Origin: JBGSKY01 sp041740995
Lineage (GTDB): Bacteria; Planctomycetota; Planctomycetia; Pirellulales; Pirellulaceae
Assembly: GCA_041740995.1 (NCBI GenBank)
Contig: JBGSKY010000223.1
Coordinates: 1 to 23,632 of the forward strand
Length of the DNA stretch: 23,632 nt
Direction of reading: 5' to 3'
Shown: positions 1 to 7,713 of the stretch, one piece after another
How positions within the stretch are numbered: the first letter of the stretch is position 1
How the letters are laid out: every line of letters starts with the position of its first letter
Made by a program: the position numbers and the translations under genes
Notes under the pieces: model-generated
Database searches by the model: none
Seen by the model: only the letters and a program-made list of their open reading frames with translations
What the model was told of the DNA's origin: nothing

Positions 1-101
1 TTTAAGTTCAGCGGCTGAATTGTGTTTGCCGCAACCTAGACGCTGAAATGGTAGAAGTTTGCCAAAATCATGTAAAAAGCGCTCTTCTAATAGAGAGATC
101 T

Positions 102-185
102 ATGACTCATTTTGATGTAAATACCGTTTCACGCTTGGCCAGTGTCCTGAAACTTGTTGGCGGCGGAAACTCGTACTCGGCGTAA
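102..185 (+). CDS. Possible 27-aa leader ORF
   Basis: This short reading frame is preceded by a purine-rich AGAGAG stretch ending about 4 nt before the ATG. It encodes 27 residues ending in GGGNSYSA and stops at TAA 183-185. The stop overlaps the ATG of the next frame as TAATG. It may be a translationally coupled leader peptide, or the original N-terminus of the following membrane protein now separated by a frameshift. The sequence alone does not decide between these. No known family is recognised. Confidence 0.3.
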   Translation: MTHFDVNTVSRLASVLKLVGGGNSYSA

Positions 186-442
186 TGATTCTGATGCTTG
201 CTCTTATAGGTTACGATTCACCAAAGACCGTTAACGGACTTTTACTTTTGATTGCGATCAATTTAATGATTCTTGGCGGCTTGTGCTTAACGGCAGCTCG
301 CGCATTCCAAAACGCAACCATTGAAGTCGCATTGGAACGAACACGCAAAATCTTTGGCTACTATCTATTCCTGTTAGCAATCGCAATCATTGGTGTCGGC
401 TACGACCTGATACTATTCCTAATCAAGATATTTTGCCGCTGA
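185..442 (+). CDS. Small two-helix membrane protein, unknown function
   Basis: The frame encodes 85 aa with two clear hydrophobic helices, about residues 17-40 (LLLLIAINLMILGGLCL) and 58-81 (YYLFLLAIAIIGVGYDLILF). A charged stretch (ERTRK) lies between them, so both termini probably sit on the same side of the membrane. I recognise no family. The start ATG overlaps the stop of a 27-aa upstream frame (TAATG), which suggests translational coupling or an ancestral frameshift. A second membrane protein follows on the same strand after about 60 nt, so the two are probably co-transcribed. The function is unknown; the call rests on open frame, composition and hydrophobic pattern. Confidence 0.55.
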   Translation: MILMLALIGYDSPKTVNGLLLLIAINLMILGGLCLTAARAFQNATIEVALERTRKIFGYYLFLLAIAIIGVGYDLILFLIKIFCR

Positions 443-501
443 TACCGATAATTAGCGCCGATCGAATCGTTGTTGTGCTCAAAATAGCAGAAAAAAAGTC
501 A

Positions 502-942
502 ATGATCCAAGAACGTAACCCCAATCCACCCATCGAACCTAGAACACTCACTTCGCACACAGTTACCAAAGGCATTGCCGGCGTAGCTGGCCTGTTCCTG
601 CTGGGCTTCTTACTTGGATTCTTTCCCACTTTTTTAAGTGACAAGGGAACGCTGGCCAAAGCTGTTGATCACGGCTGGAAATTTAGTTTGATTTTAGTCG
701 GCGCGACGATTGTGTCTGGGTTGTTGTATGTGATCTTTAAGCGAATGTCATTGCCTGACCTTGCGATTTCGATGATCCTCTTCATGGTGACTATTGCGAT
801 GATAAACACGCTTGGCGGTATCGTCACGGAGAACAGTCGCCCTTGGCAAAACAATCTTCTAAGCGGATTAGGAAGCGGTGCAATGATTGGCGCATCTGTG
901 TATTGGGTTCAGCGTCGTCGGGGCACGCATAACGCCACTTGA
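502..942 (+). CDS. Four-helix membrane protein, unknown function
   Basis: The protein is 146 aa from the ATG at 502. The frame is open upstream to a TTG at 433, but that would add 23 residues overlapping the preceding gene's end and has no convincing ribosome site, so the ATG is preferred. A polar N-terminus with several prolines is followed by four hydrophobic segments: GLFLLGFLLGFF, FSLILVGATIVSGLLYVIF, ISMILFMVTIAMINTL and LGSGAMIGASVYWV. The C-terminus is basic (QRRRGTHNAT), consistent with a cytoplasmic end. I recognise no family. It lies just downstream of another small membrane protein on the same strand and converges on the ECF sigma factor with 8 nt between the stops. Confidence 0.6.
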   Translation: MIQERNPNPPIEPRTLTSHTVTKGIAGVAGLFLLGFLLGFFPTFLSDKGTLAKAVDHGWKFSLILVGATIVSGLLYVIFKRMSLPDLAISMILFMVTIAMINTLGGIVTENSRPWQNNLLSGLGSGAMIGASVYWVQRRRGTHNAT

Positions 943-950
943 AGCAATCA

Positions 951-1541
951 TTAAACTTCCTTTTCCCAATCGCTGCGAATCAGTTTCAACTTGCGTTCAA
1001 CCGTTCGCTCGGAAACGTCCAACATCGATGCGACCTCGCGATTGGAATAGCCTTCCAGCTTCCAAAGAGCAATTCGCCGAAATGTGTCGTCACGAAGTTG
1101 ACTCAACAAGACGCTGAGTTGCTCGTCGATCATGCACAGTGTCTCCGGCGTTGGATCGGGCGCTGCAATTAATTGCGCCGTGCCGAAACACGCGTCTAAC
1201 ACTTTGACATCTCCACCACCACGCTTGGCAGCGTGTTCGTGGCGGACGCGGTCAATGACTTTTCGACGAGTTGCTGCGACGAGCAATCGCCACAAATCGT
1301 CGCGCGTGCCGACGTCAGAGAAGCGACCGTTTCGCGCACCGCGACACAACAAATGTATGACGCTCGCAGCGGCATCCTCTGCGCCATATACCGGATCACG
1401 ATCCGCGTCAAAACGTTGTCGAGCGATCGCTGACAAGCGAGGAAAATAGTATTGCCAAAGAATCGTCGCCGCTTCGTCATCGCCTGCTTTAAGTCGCACG
1501 AACCACCGAGTAATCGATTCAGTTTTGATGTTTTCGTCCAT
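951..1541 (-). CDS. ECF-type RNA polymerase sigma factor
   Basis: This 196-aa protein fits the planctomycete ECF sigma family (Sigma70_ECF). Region 2 spans about residues 10-100 (ILWQYYFPRLSAIARQRF, then AEDAAASVIHLLCRG, then DDLWRLLVAATRRKVID). Region 4 lies near residues 140-195, with the helix-turn-helix EGYSNREVASMLDVSERTVE at 163-182. It would direct RNA polymerase to a specific promoter set. No anti-sigma gene is adjacent: the downstream neighbour is the convergent membrane protein, and 900 bp upstream hold no clear gene. The start ATG has a GAGG almost touching it, an unusually short spacing. Family assignment is strong; the regulon cannot be read from the sequence. Confidence 0.93.
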   Translation of the reverse strand: MDENIKTESITRWFVRLKAGDDEAATILWQYYFPRLSAIARQRFDADRDPVYGAEDAAASVIHLLCRGARNGRFSDVGTRDDLWRLLVAATRRKVIDRVRHEHAAKRGGGDVKVLDACFGTAQLIAAPDPTPETLCMIDEQLSVLLSQLRDDTFRRIALWKLEGYSNREVASMLDVSERTVERKLKLIRSDWEKEV

Positions 1542-2446
1542 GCCTCACGATTGTATCGAGACTTTTCAGGGGAGTGCTGTGTGACTAACACTTCATGTTA
1601 AGCAGAGCAAAATTAGTTCGTGTTTGTAACAACTTAAACGTTTCGTGACCGCTCTGATGATTGTTTTTTGCCAACTTCTCGATAACGAGACCTGCCGCCC
1701 CGAGCCGAACGCTCTCTGCAAAGACTCTCTCGATACTCTTGATCGTAAATGCATACAAAGCGTAGCTTTACGCATTTCGTGTCCAGTCAGGTTGTAGCCG
1801 TTTTCGATCCGAACGGACACGAACTAAATTTGCTCTAGTTAATATGCGAGTGTTAACTGGAGACATTTTTTTTCGTTTGAAAAAACTGATCGCACTCTAG
1901 TTAACGGAGCCGCATGATCATCCCGATACATAGTCAGAATTCTTGAAGCGCCATGCGGCAACAATGTGGCAATGCGACTTCGCCATTCGGCCTTCAGGCA
2001 TGTACTTGTACGTCGACTCATAGCCGGGTAACGCAATGTAGAACTGACGCAAGATGTTGAGACATTGCGTACAAAGAACTCTCTCGCGCGCCGAGCCGGT
2101 TGCGAAGTAGCGCATCGTCCAGGCCGATTTGAACCACGTGTTGTGAAGCGTCGACGAGATCAATACACACTCATGACGCAACCCAGAAACGAGCTACGAA
2201 ATCGCCTACAAAAAAGAGATAAAGCATTCGAGTGAAAGACTTTACGACATTTAAAACAGTGCCATTCGTGCCAACCACATATTACGTTCAGACCTGAACC
2301 CTTTGATGATTTTCAAAGTAAAGTTCGCTGAGCAAAATCTAAAAGCCGTTGCGGGCGCAATTGACCGGACAGATCTTATTGCTTCAACGCGATGATGTCG
2401 TTCGTCCAACAGTTCCCACAACGTCTATTAGATCAATTAACTGTCG
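1542..2446. other. Gene-poor stretch between ECF sigma and PEP-CTERM genes
   Basis: I see no convincing gene here. The stretch holds the 245-bp inverted-repeat element listed separately. On the minus strand at about 1918-2181 there is an open frame of 87 aa with protein-like composition (LHNTWFKSAWTMRYFATG, then LPGYESTYKYMPEGRMAK). I do not recognise it, and another minus frame overlaps part of it. It may be a decayed gene remnant. Confidence 0.4.
1598..1842. repeat. 245-bp element with 21-bp terminal inverted repeats (MITE-like)
   Basis: The left arm at 1604-1624 and the right arm at 1816-1836 are reverse complements over 21 nt with two mismatches. Outside them, TTAA (1598-1601 and 1839-1842) sits 2 nt from each arm. 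The right arm can also pair with a nearer site: 1776-1784 is the exact reverse complement of 1815-1823 (GGACACGAA), with a 30-nt loop. No coding capacity is recognised inside. The form fits a miniature inverted-repeat transposable element or a regulatory RNA/DNA structure upstream of the ECF sigma gene. TTAA could be a target duplication or part of the repeat. Confidence 0.55.
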
Positions 2447-3163
2447 TTAAACGATCGCAACTTTCTTGGCAAACCGTCGGCGACGAACTACGAATCCGCC
2501 AACACCAATCATTACGATTGCGGCTAACGATGTTGGCTCCGGAACTGCTGCTGTGGTTCGAACATTGTCGATGTAAACACTCAGCGGAAATCCTCCCGAT
2601 TTATTGACGAAGAACTGAAATCCGGTTGGAATGATGTCGTTAGGACCAGTGCCAAAGCTGCCGAAAATATCATTGAATGATTGGTTCGTGGCAAAAGTTG
2701 TCGGGTGCGTTGCAGAATCCAAATCAATGGAAACCTCGAACGTGCCCGGCGTGGTAAACGACTCGATTGCGACAATGTCGCTAAACTGAGTCTGCAGACC
2801 AAATTGCTGCCCTGGGCCTGGCTGCGATGCTCCAAAGATGGTGACGCCGAGGCTTGCGAATCCGCCTGCGAACGGGCTGTCAATCGTCAGGTCAAAGAAC
2901 AACCTTTCAAGTCCTGGAGGGTCACCCAATGGCGATGGGATCGTTGAAGTCAGAGCACCGACAAATGTCGCACCGCTGACAACGGAGATATTCATCGACG
3001 TCAGACCGCTGGTCACGCCTAAAGTCGACGCGGTAGTAGTGACACCACCCCCGTTTGGCGCGAAGCCATCAAGCGTATTTTCAAAGTCGTAAACTATTTC
3101 TGCCAACGCGACGTGGCCAACCGAAGCGAATCCAAGCAGTACGGCGAGCACAATTTTCTTCAT
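2447..3163 (-). CDS. Exported PEP-CTERM sorting-domain protein
   Basis: The protein is 238 aa. Residues 1-21 form a typical signal peptide (MKKIVLAVLLGFASVGHVALA). The body, about 22-205, is rich in G, T, S, F and aromatic residues and looks like an all-beta, lectin-like jelly roll (YDFENTLDGF near the start, YIDNVRTT near the end). The C-terminus carries the PEP-CTERM signal: VPEPTS at 207-212, a hydrophobic helix 213-226 and a basic RRRR cluster. Such signals are known to direct sorting or anchoring through an exosortase, often with exopolysaccharide production. No exosortase gene is present in this window. An AGGA at 3171-3174, 7 nt before the ATG, supports the start. The ligand is unknown. 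Confidence 0.9.
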   Translation of the reverse strand: MKKIVLAVLLGFASVGHVALAEIVYDFENTLDGFAPNGGGVTTTASTLGVTSGLTSMNISVVSGATFVGALTSTIPSPLGDPPGLERLFFDLTIDSPFAGGFASLGVTIFGASQPGPGQQFGLQTQFSDIVAIESFTTPGTFEVSIDLDSATHPTTFATNQSFNDIFGSFGTGPNDIIPTGFQFFVNKSGGFPLSVYIDNVRTTAAVPEPTSLAAIVMIGVGGFVVRRRRFAKKVAIV

Positions 3164-3170
3164 GGTATAT

Positions 3171-3174
3171 TCCT
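3171..3174 (-). promoter_or_regulatory. Shine-Dalgarno site of the PEP-CTERM gene
   Basis: Read on the minus strand this is AGGA followed by A, 7 nt before the ATG at 3163. It is the most canonical ribosome-binding site in this window and fixes the start so that a clean signal peptide results. Confidence 0.6.
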
Positions 3175-3435
3175 AAAAAAGAGAAAGATGGAAAAACCTC
3201 GCCTTACAAAAATAACTCCGAACCTAGTTCAATCTCCAGCAATAAGTTCGGCACTTCGTCGATCATGACTCAGCTACTTGCTCAGCCTCAACATACCCAG
3301 ACTAAATGCAATAGCAAGTCAAAGGCTGACTGATTGAAGCACTTTTTCTAATTACTACGCCTGAGTAAAAATAAGCATGAACGCATGTCCCAATTGGTAA
3401 TCTTCAATGGGTCAACCAGTCGTAGCTACAGAAAT

Positions 3436-4410
3436 CTATTTCGCTTCTTTGGCGGCTTGTTCGATTTGCCGCAGCAACGAGGCGTCGCCGTCGGCGTCTT
3501 GATTGATCGCCCAAATCATGACCCCTCCAAGTCCCTTCTGCATCGCCATTTGCGTCTTCGCTCGAATGGTTTTAACCCCGTTGTAATAGATCGTATTGCC
3601 GCACTCATCTGACGATGCAGCCTGGGGATAAGCATTAAGTATCTCTCTGTAAGCGATCCCTTGGTTCACATCTTTACCAAAACCATATCCGTAGAAAGGA
3701 ACGCCCAGCACGACCTTCGACTTCGGCAATCCACCGTCGATCCAATACTTCGTCGTTGACTCCGCTAGCTCGATCGAAGAATGCTGGCCAGGTTGGTTAG
3801 GATTCCAAGGACCGGTCGCGTTGTAAGCCATCACGTTTATAAAATCAAATTTGGCCAATGTATCAGACGTCACCCGATCGCCTCCGTAGCCGTGGGAAAG
3901 CGCTGCCGAAATCGTCTTGCCAGCCTTCTTCAATTCTGCGGACAACGCCTTGACGAACGGACCATAATCGTCGGTGATCGCCGGACCCTCTATATCAACA
4001 TCGATACCGTCCAGTTCATGTTCATTGACATATTCGACTAATGAGCGGGCAAACGCAACTCGTTTTTCCGCTGACAAAAGTTCGTCATAACGCTTCGACA
4101 ACTCCACATCTGTCGCCGCCGCACCGCCGCCTATCGCGACCAGCACCTTTCCGCCGGCGCGATGCGTCGCGTCGCGAATCTTATCGTTGTTTTCGTGGTA
4201 CGACATCGTTCCGTCGAGATCTATAGGATTCTCAAATGACAGATTGACGTGGGTTAAACGACCGCCTTCAATCGCCGGCAGAACAATCTCAATACCGAAA
4301 TCGTTTTGGACGTAACCGACGACCCGAAAGTCATCTTCGCCTTCTGCGTAACCGATTGACCAAGCCAACGAAAACGTGAAAATCGAGAATAATTTTAGGC
4401 GAAGAAGCAT
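3436..4410 (-). CDS. Exported glycoside hydrolase family 18 (chitinase-like) protein
   Basis: The protein is 324 aa. A signal peptide lies at about residues 1-22 (LFSIFTFSLAWSIGYA), and the rest is a compact GH18 TIM barrel without accessory modules. The family signature DGIDVDIE is at 134-141, with the catalytic acid Glu141 and Asp137/Asp139 intact. Other matches are KVLVAIGGG at 88-96, VMAYNATG at 193-200, GVPFYGYGFG at 236-245 and GGVMIWAINQD at 295-305. GH18 enzymes cleave beta-1,4-linked N-acetylglucosamine polymers such as chitin, and some act on peptidoglycan-like or N-glycan substrates. The substrate is not settled here. The PEP-CTERM gene lies downstream on the same strand 272 nt away, too far to claim an operon. 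Confidence 0.93.
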   Translation of the reverse strand: MLLRLKLFSIFTFSLAWSIGYAEGEDDFRVVGYVQNDFGIEIVLPAIEGGRLTHVNLSFENPIDLDGTMSYHENNDKIRDATHRAGGKVLVAIGGGAAATDVELSKRYDELLSAEKRVAFARSLVEYVNEHELDGIDVDIEGPAITDDYGPFVKALSAELKKAGKTISAALSHGYGGDRVTSDTLAKFDFINVMAYNATGPWNPNQPGQHSSIELAESTTKYWIDGGLPKSKVVLGVPFYGYGFGKDVNQGIAYREILNAYPQAASSDECGNTIYYNGVKTIRAKTQMAMQKGLGGVMIWAINQDADGDASLLRQIEQAAKEAK

Positions 4411-4508
4411 TGCGAAATTCTGTGAGTTAGATGGGCCGCTTGTCGGAACGAAAACTCGTTATTCGCGTGACTACTCCGATTCCGACAAATTTGCTTCCAG
4501 CTTTTCGG

Positions 4509-4528
4509 ATCGGTCATCCCTGACCGAT
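4509..4528. repeat. Perfect 8-bp stem-loop
   Basis: ATCGGTCA (4509-4516) and TGACCGAT (4521-4528) are perfect reverse complements around the loop TCCC. There is no T-run on either side, so it is not a standard intrinsic terminator. It lies about 100 nt upstream of the GH18 gene (minus strand), where it could be a protein-binding site or part of a leader structure. Confidence 0.35.
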
Positions 4529-4973
4529 TCGGCTTCCCTTGGAGCTCAGCCCTCTGGAATTTAATCTCCTCGGGAAGCGCGGTTGCCTACGCGGTTGCTT
4601 AGCAGCGTAAACGAGTTCCGACGAGCCTGCAAGCCTGAAGGTCAAGCCCTTAGTTACACGGGTGCATGACTGGGTTCAAGTAAGCCGCTGCGCGGCAGGG
4701 CTCGGGTGTTGTTGTGGGTTAGGAGGTGTAAGGATTGGTGGCGATGACTCTTCAGTTGACCGGGACCGGCGACAGCGCACAGGATTCTCCTTTGTTGGTG
4801 GCGGGACCCGAGGAAGCAAGTGCTTTTTCACCGTCGCTGAGTCACGACTGGAGAATCGCCTCCCCGTACAGGCCTCGAATTCGGTCGCTACGATCGCCTA
4901 AAAAGAGCCTCACGTAGCGAGGACTATCTGATGTTGGGCCTTTTGTAGTCTGAATGATCGATTCGATCAGTAC

Positions 4974-5100
4974 TTAGTCTTCGCCACTTCCACTCGGGGG
5001 CACGGCTTCCTCAATCGCTCTGGCCCAGCTGCGGAACTCGCGGCGGATGGCGAGGGCGTAGTCGCGGTTCTCGAGGCAGACCTCGCTGAACTTGATCGTT
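4974..5100 (-). pseudogene. Relic of an HNH_repeat (homing-endonuclease-associated) gene
   Basis: The minus strand encodes FSEVCLENRDYALAIRRE followed by FRSWARAIEEA. This matches the last unit of the HNH_repeat gene at 15459-15996 (YSEVCLEHRDKALSIRR, then FGSWSK). The nucleotide strand shows the same kinship (GCGGCGGATGG in both) with much divergence, so it is an old paralogous fragment. The open frame runs upstream to 5189, but that part has no repeat similarity. Only one unit survives here, with no start and no partner domain. Confidence 0.55.
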
Positions 5101-5339
5101 GACCAGACTCTTTCTGATTGTGTACCCGTTACCCAACCAAAACTTTCATAACGCCCGGTACAGGAAATTGGGGCAATCCACGGCTGCATACTTTTAGCAG
5201 AGCAAGTTTTTCACGCTGGTTTATCAATTTGCGTGCCTACGCTGAATCTCGCCACAGGATCGTTTCGGTATGTCCAGTCGCAAGATACAATTCAAATTAA
5301 TCAAAACATCGGTATTTACCGGCTGTTAGAAAATCGAGC

Positions 5340-5344
5340 GGAGG
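5340..5344 (+). promoter_or_regulatory. GGAGG ribosome site that fixes the kinase start
   Basis: GGAGG at 5340-5344 lies 11 nt before a GTG at 5356. It favours that GTG over the upstream GTG at 5233, which has no such site, and over the TTG at 5371 and ATG at 5419. Confidence 0.45.
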
Positions 5345-5355
5345 TCAAGCTATTT

Positions 5356-7551
5356 GTGGAATTTTTTGCCTTGAAACGACCGCTGCTTAAGAGACTTCAG
5401 CGAAGCCTAACGGAACCAATGATGGCATCCGTAGTCATCTCTCTTCTAGTGATTAGTGGCGTTGTTACGCTACTGAATCTTACTCGGATGCATCATGCTG
5501 CGCTCAACCTTGGCGAATCCTACGCCGTTTTGAATTCGCTTGACTCTGTCACGCTGGCACTTCGTGAGGCCGAAACTGGTCAACGGGGTTATTTGGTCAC
5601 CGGCGACGAAAGCTACCTCGAGCCTTATTACGCTGCGGAAGTAAGTCTCAATGGACTATTAACGAAACTCGAATCACAAACGACCACAAATCCGACGCAG
5701 AGGGCGATCCTTCCGATGTTGAAGGAATCCATCGAGGCCAAACGCGACGAGATGAACGAAACCATCGATTTGCGGCGTCAGGGTAAGTCGACCGAAGCGG
5801 AAAATCTCGTCAAGACCGATGTTGGCAAAGAGTTGATGGATCAGATTGATCAGCAACTTGATTTGATGCGAGAGAACGCACGCGACCGTCAGTCACAGCA
5901 ATTGGCAGCGACCGACGAAACGTACCGCACAGCTTGGTTTACTGGATTGCTGCTCACGATAGCGGGCGTTGCCCTGGTCGGCGGCATCATTTGGGCAATC
6001 TTTCGAGCGAAAAAACTAAAGGAAAGGAATCGTGAACTCGACGAGCAAATTCGATTTTTCCTTGAGCAAATTTCCGATTACGCCATCTTCATGATGGACG
6101 CTCAATGCCGTGCGACGACATGGAACAGTGGCGTCAGCCATGTTCTAGGCTTTGATGAGAGTGAATTTCTGGGACGCGATGTTCGTCCGTTGATCTTCAC
6201 GCCGGAGGCCCATGCATCGGGGGTTGTCAAAGCCGAGTTTGAAAAGGCCACCGAGAACGGTTCGGCGAGCGACGATCGATGGATGCAACGCAAGGACACA
6301 TCGCAATTCTGGGCGTCCGGCATTACGACGTCCATTCGCGATCGCTCCGGCGCGTTGGTCGGTTATAGCAAAGTGATGCGTGACATGACCGAGCAGAAAC
6401 AGAACAGCGACGAAATGAGCCGTTTAGCTGCAGAGCTGTCCGAAGAATCACGTCGCAAGAACGATTTTTTGGCCACGCTTGCTCATGAGCTTCGCAATCC
6501 GCTCTCGCCTATTAAAAGTGCTGTGCAGTTAATGTCGATGATGAATCTCACCAGCGAAGTCGATGAATTGCGGCTCACCATGGACCGTCAAGTGGACCAA
6601 CTCGTACGCTTGCTTGACGACTTGATGGACGTCTCGCGGATCGGACGTGGCAAGATCGATCTTAAGAAGCAAGCAGTCGAAATGCGAACGATCATCGATT
6701 CTGCGGTCGAAAATTCGCGTGCTTTGATCGACGGCAATCAACAGCATCTCTCGGTCGACGTACCTGATGAAGGGTTGTCTGTTATCGTCGACCCGGCGCG
6801 GATGACACAAGTCGTTTGCAATCTGCTCAACAATGCATCGAAGTACAGTGACGTGGATTGCACTATCGAAGTCAAGGCTGAACATGTTGGCGAGCATGTG
6901 GTAGTCACGGTCAAAGACAATGGCGATGGCATCGCTCCCGAACAACTTAGCAACATCTTTGAGATGTATTCTCAAATCGAAGATTCAATTGAACGCGGTA
7001 CCGCGGGTTTGGGCATCGGGTTGATGCTCGTGCGAACTCTCGTTGAATTGCACGGCGGAACGGTTACCGCATATAGCGATGGGGTCGATAAGGGCAGTGA
7101 GTTTAAAATTAAAATCCCAATCGTAGAGATTGATCCTTCGAACAAGTCGTTGATTCCAGTTGCCGAACAATCCACTCCGATTCAGCCGAGGCGTGTCCTA
7201 GTCGTCGATGACATGCGCGCTTTATCGGTCGTATTATCGCGATTACTGATGAAGCTTGGCCATGAAGTCGAAATCGTTGATAGCGGACATTCTGCTTTGG
7301 AAGCGATGAAGCGGTTCGACGCCGACGTTGTGTTTTCAGATATTTCCATGCCCGGCATGACGGGGTACGAATTAGCCAAGCGATTGCGAGCGGAGTACGC
7401 AGGTCGGCCATTAAAGTTGGTCGCTATGACCGGCTATGGCCAAGCGAGCGACCGCGAAAAGGCACTTGCCGCGGGCTTCGACGAGCACATGGTCAAGCCC
7501 GTCGATTTCAAACTGTTGAAGGCGTTTTTCCAAAACCTCGCCCCCTCCTAG
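5356..7551 (+). CDS. CHASE3-PAS hybrid sensor histidine kinase with receiver domain
   Basis: From the GTG at 5356 the protein has 731 aa; the frame stays open to a GTG at 5233. Order of parts: membrane helix about 23-42, extracytoplasmic CHASE3 domain about 45-185 (LREAETGQRGYLVTGDESYL is its hallmark), second helix about 193-216, PAS domain about 230-350, HisKA with phospho-accepting His377 in AHELRNP, HATPase with N box (NLLNNASKYS near 489), DNGDGI near 521 and GLGIGLML near 552, and a C-terminal receiver starting near 611 (VLVVDDMRAL) with Asp662 in FSDISMPGMTG and Lys in VKPVD. All catalytic residues are present. It senses an envelope or periplasmic cue and feeds an internal phosphorelay. 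No partner regulator or phosphotransfer protein is adjacent. Confidence 0.93.
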   Translation: MEFFALKRPLLKRLQRSLTEPMMASVVISLLVISGVVTLLNLTRMHHAALNLGESYAVLNSLDSVTLALREAETGQRGYLVTGDESYLEPYYAAEVSLNGLLTKLESQTTTNPTQRAILPMLKESIEAKRDEMNETIDLRRQGKSTEAENLVKTDVGKELMDQIDQQLDLMRENARDRQSQQLAATDETYRTAWFTGLLLTIAGVALVGGIIWAIFRAKKLKERNRELDEQIRFFLEQISDYAIFMMDAQCRATTWNSGVSHVLGFDESEFLGRDVRPLIFTPEAHASGVVKAEFEKATENGSASDDRWMQRKDTSQFWASGITTSIRDRSGALVGYSKVMRDMTEQKQNSDEMSRLAAELSEESRRKNDFLATLAHELRNPLSPIKSAVQLMSMMNLTSEVDELRLTMDRQVDQLVRLLDDLMDVSRIGRGKIDLKKQAVEMRTIIDSAVENSRALIDGNQQHLSVDVPDEGLSVIVDPARMTQVVCNLLNNASKYSDVDCTIEVKAEHVGEHVVVTVKDNGDGIAPEQLSNIFEMYSQIEDSIERGTAGLGIGLMLVRTLVELHGGTVTAYSDGVDKGSEFKIKIPIVEIDPSNKSLIPVAEQSTPIQPRRVLVVDDMRALSVVLSRLLMKLGHEVEIVDSGHSALEAMKRFDADVVFSDISMPGMTGYELAKRLRAEYAGRPLKLVAMTGYGQASDREKALAAGFDEHMVKPVDFKLLKAFFQNLAPS

Positions 7552-7698
7552 CAAATCTCAGTTCTTTCCTAGCCTACATTAAATTATCTTGTTTCAGCAT
7601 GCAATGATGTTTGTTCGTTCGTGGTTGCTGCTCTTTGAAAGAGGACAAGAAACCAACGTCCCAATCAACATAACCGCGTAACCGTTTAGTCCGTGAGT

Positions 7699-7702
7699 GG
7701 AG
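7699..7702 (+). promoter_or_regulatory. GGAG ribosome site of the gamma-glutamyltransferase gene
   Basis: GGAG lies 11 nt before the ATG at 7714. It favours this ATG over the in-frame GTG at 7693, and gives a protein that begins directly with a signal-peptide-like segment. Confidence 0.45.
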
Positions 7703-7713
7703 AAGTTTTAGTC

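Larger units (their letters stand above)
4411..5355. other. Long intergenic region with relic sequences
   Basis: No intact gene is supported in these 945 nt. They hold a perfect 8-bp hairpin at 4509-4528, a 9-nt direct repeat CGCGGTTGC at 4578-4586 and 4590-4598, and the HNH_repeat relic at 4974-5100. Short open frames on the plus strand (4662-4917) overlap one another and have no protein-like features. The final part, 5233-5355, is in frame with the histidine kinase but is judged to be leader. Confidence 0.4.

Noticed and set aside
7..19. TTCAGCGGCTGAA palindrome at the window start as a terminator
   Set aside because: The stem is only 5-6 bp and no T-run follows on either strand, so it is not supported as a terminator.
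433..501. TTG start for the four-helix membrane protein
   Set aside because: It would overlap the end of the upstream gene and add a polar 23-residue segment; ATG 502 is simpler.
4578..4598. Two CGCGGTTGC repeats as the start of a CRISPR or tandem array
   Set aside because: Only two short units 12 nt apart with no further copies. I also saw no CRISPR-like spacing anywhere in the window.
5233..5355. Extended N-terminus of the histidine kinase from GTG 5233
   Set aside because: It has no ribosome site and no protein-like pattern, while GGAGG before GTG 5356 gives a start just before the first membrane helix. Not fully excluded.
6529..6975. 148-aa minus-strand open frame
   Set aside because: It is antisense to the HisKA and HATPase part of the kinase, whose motifs are intact on the plus strand.
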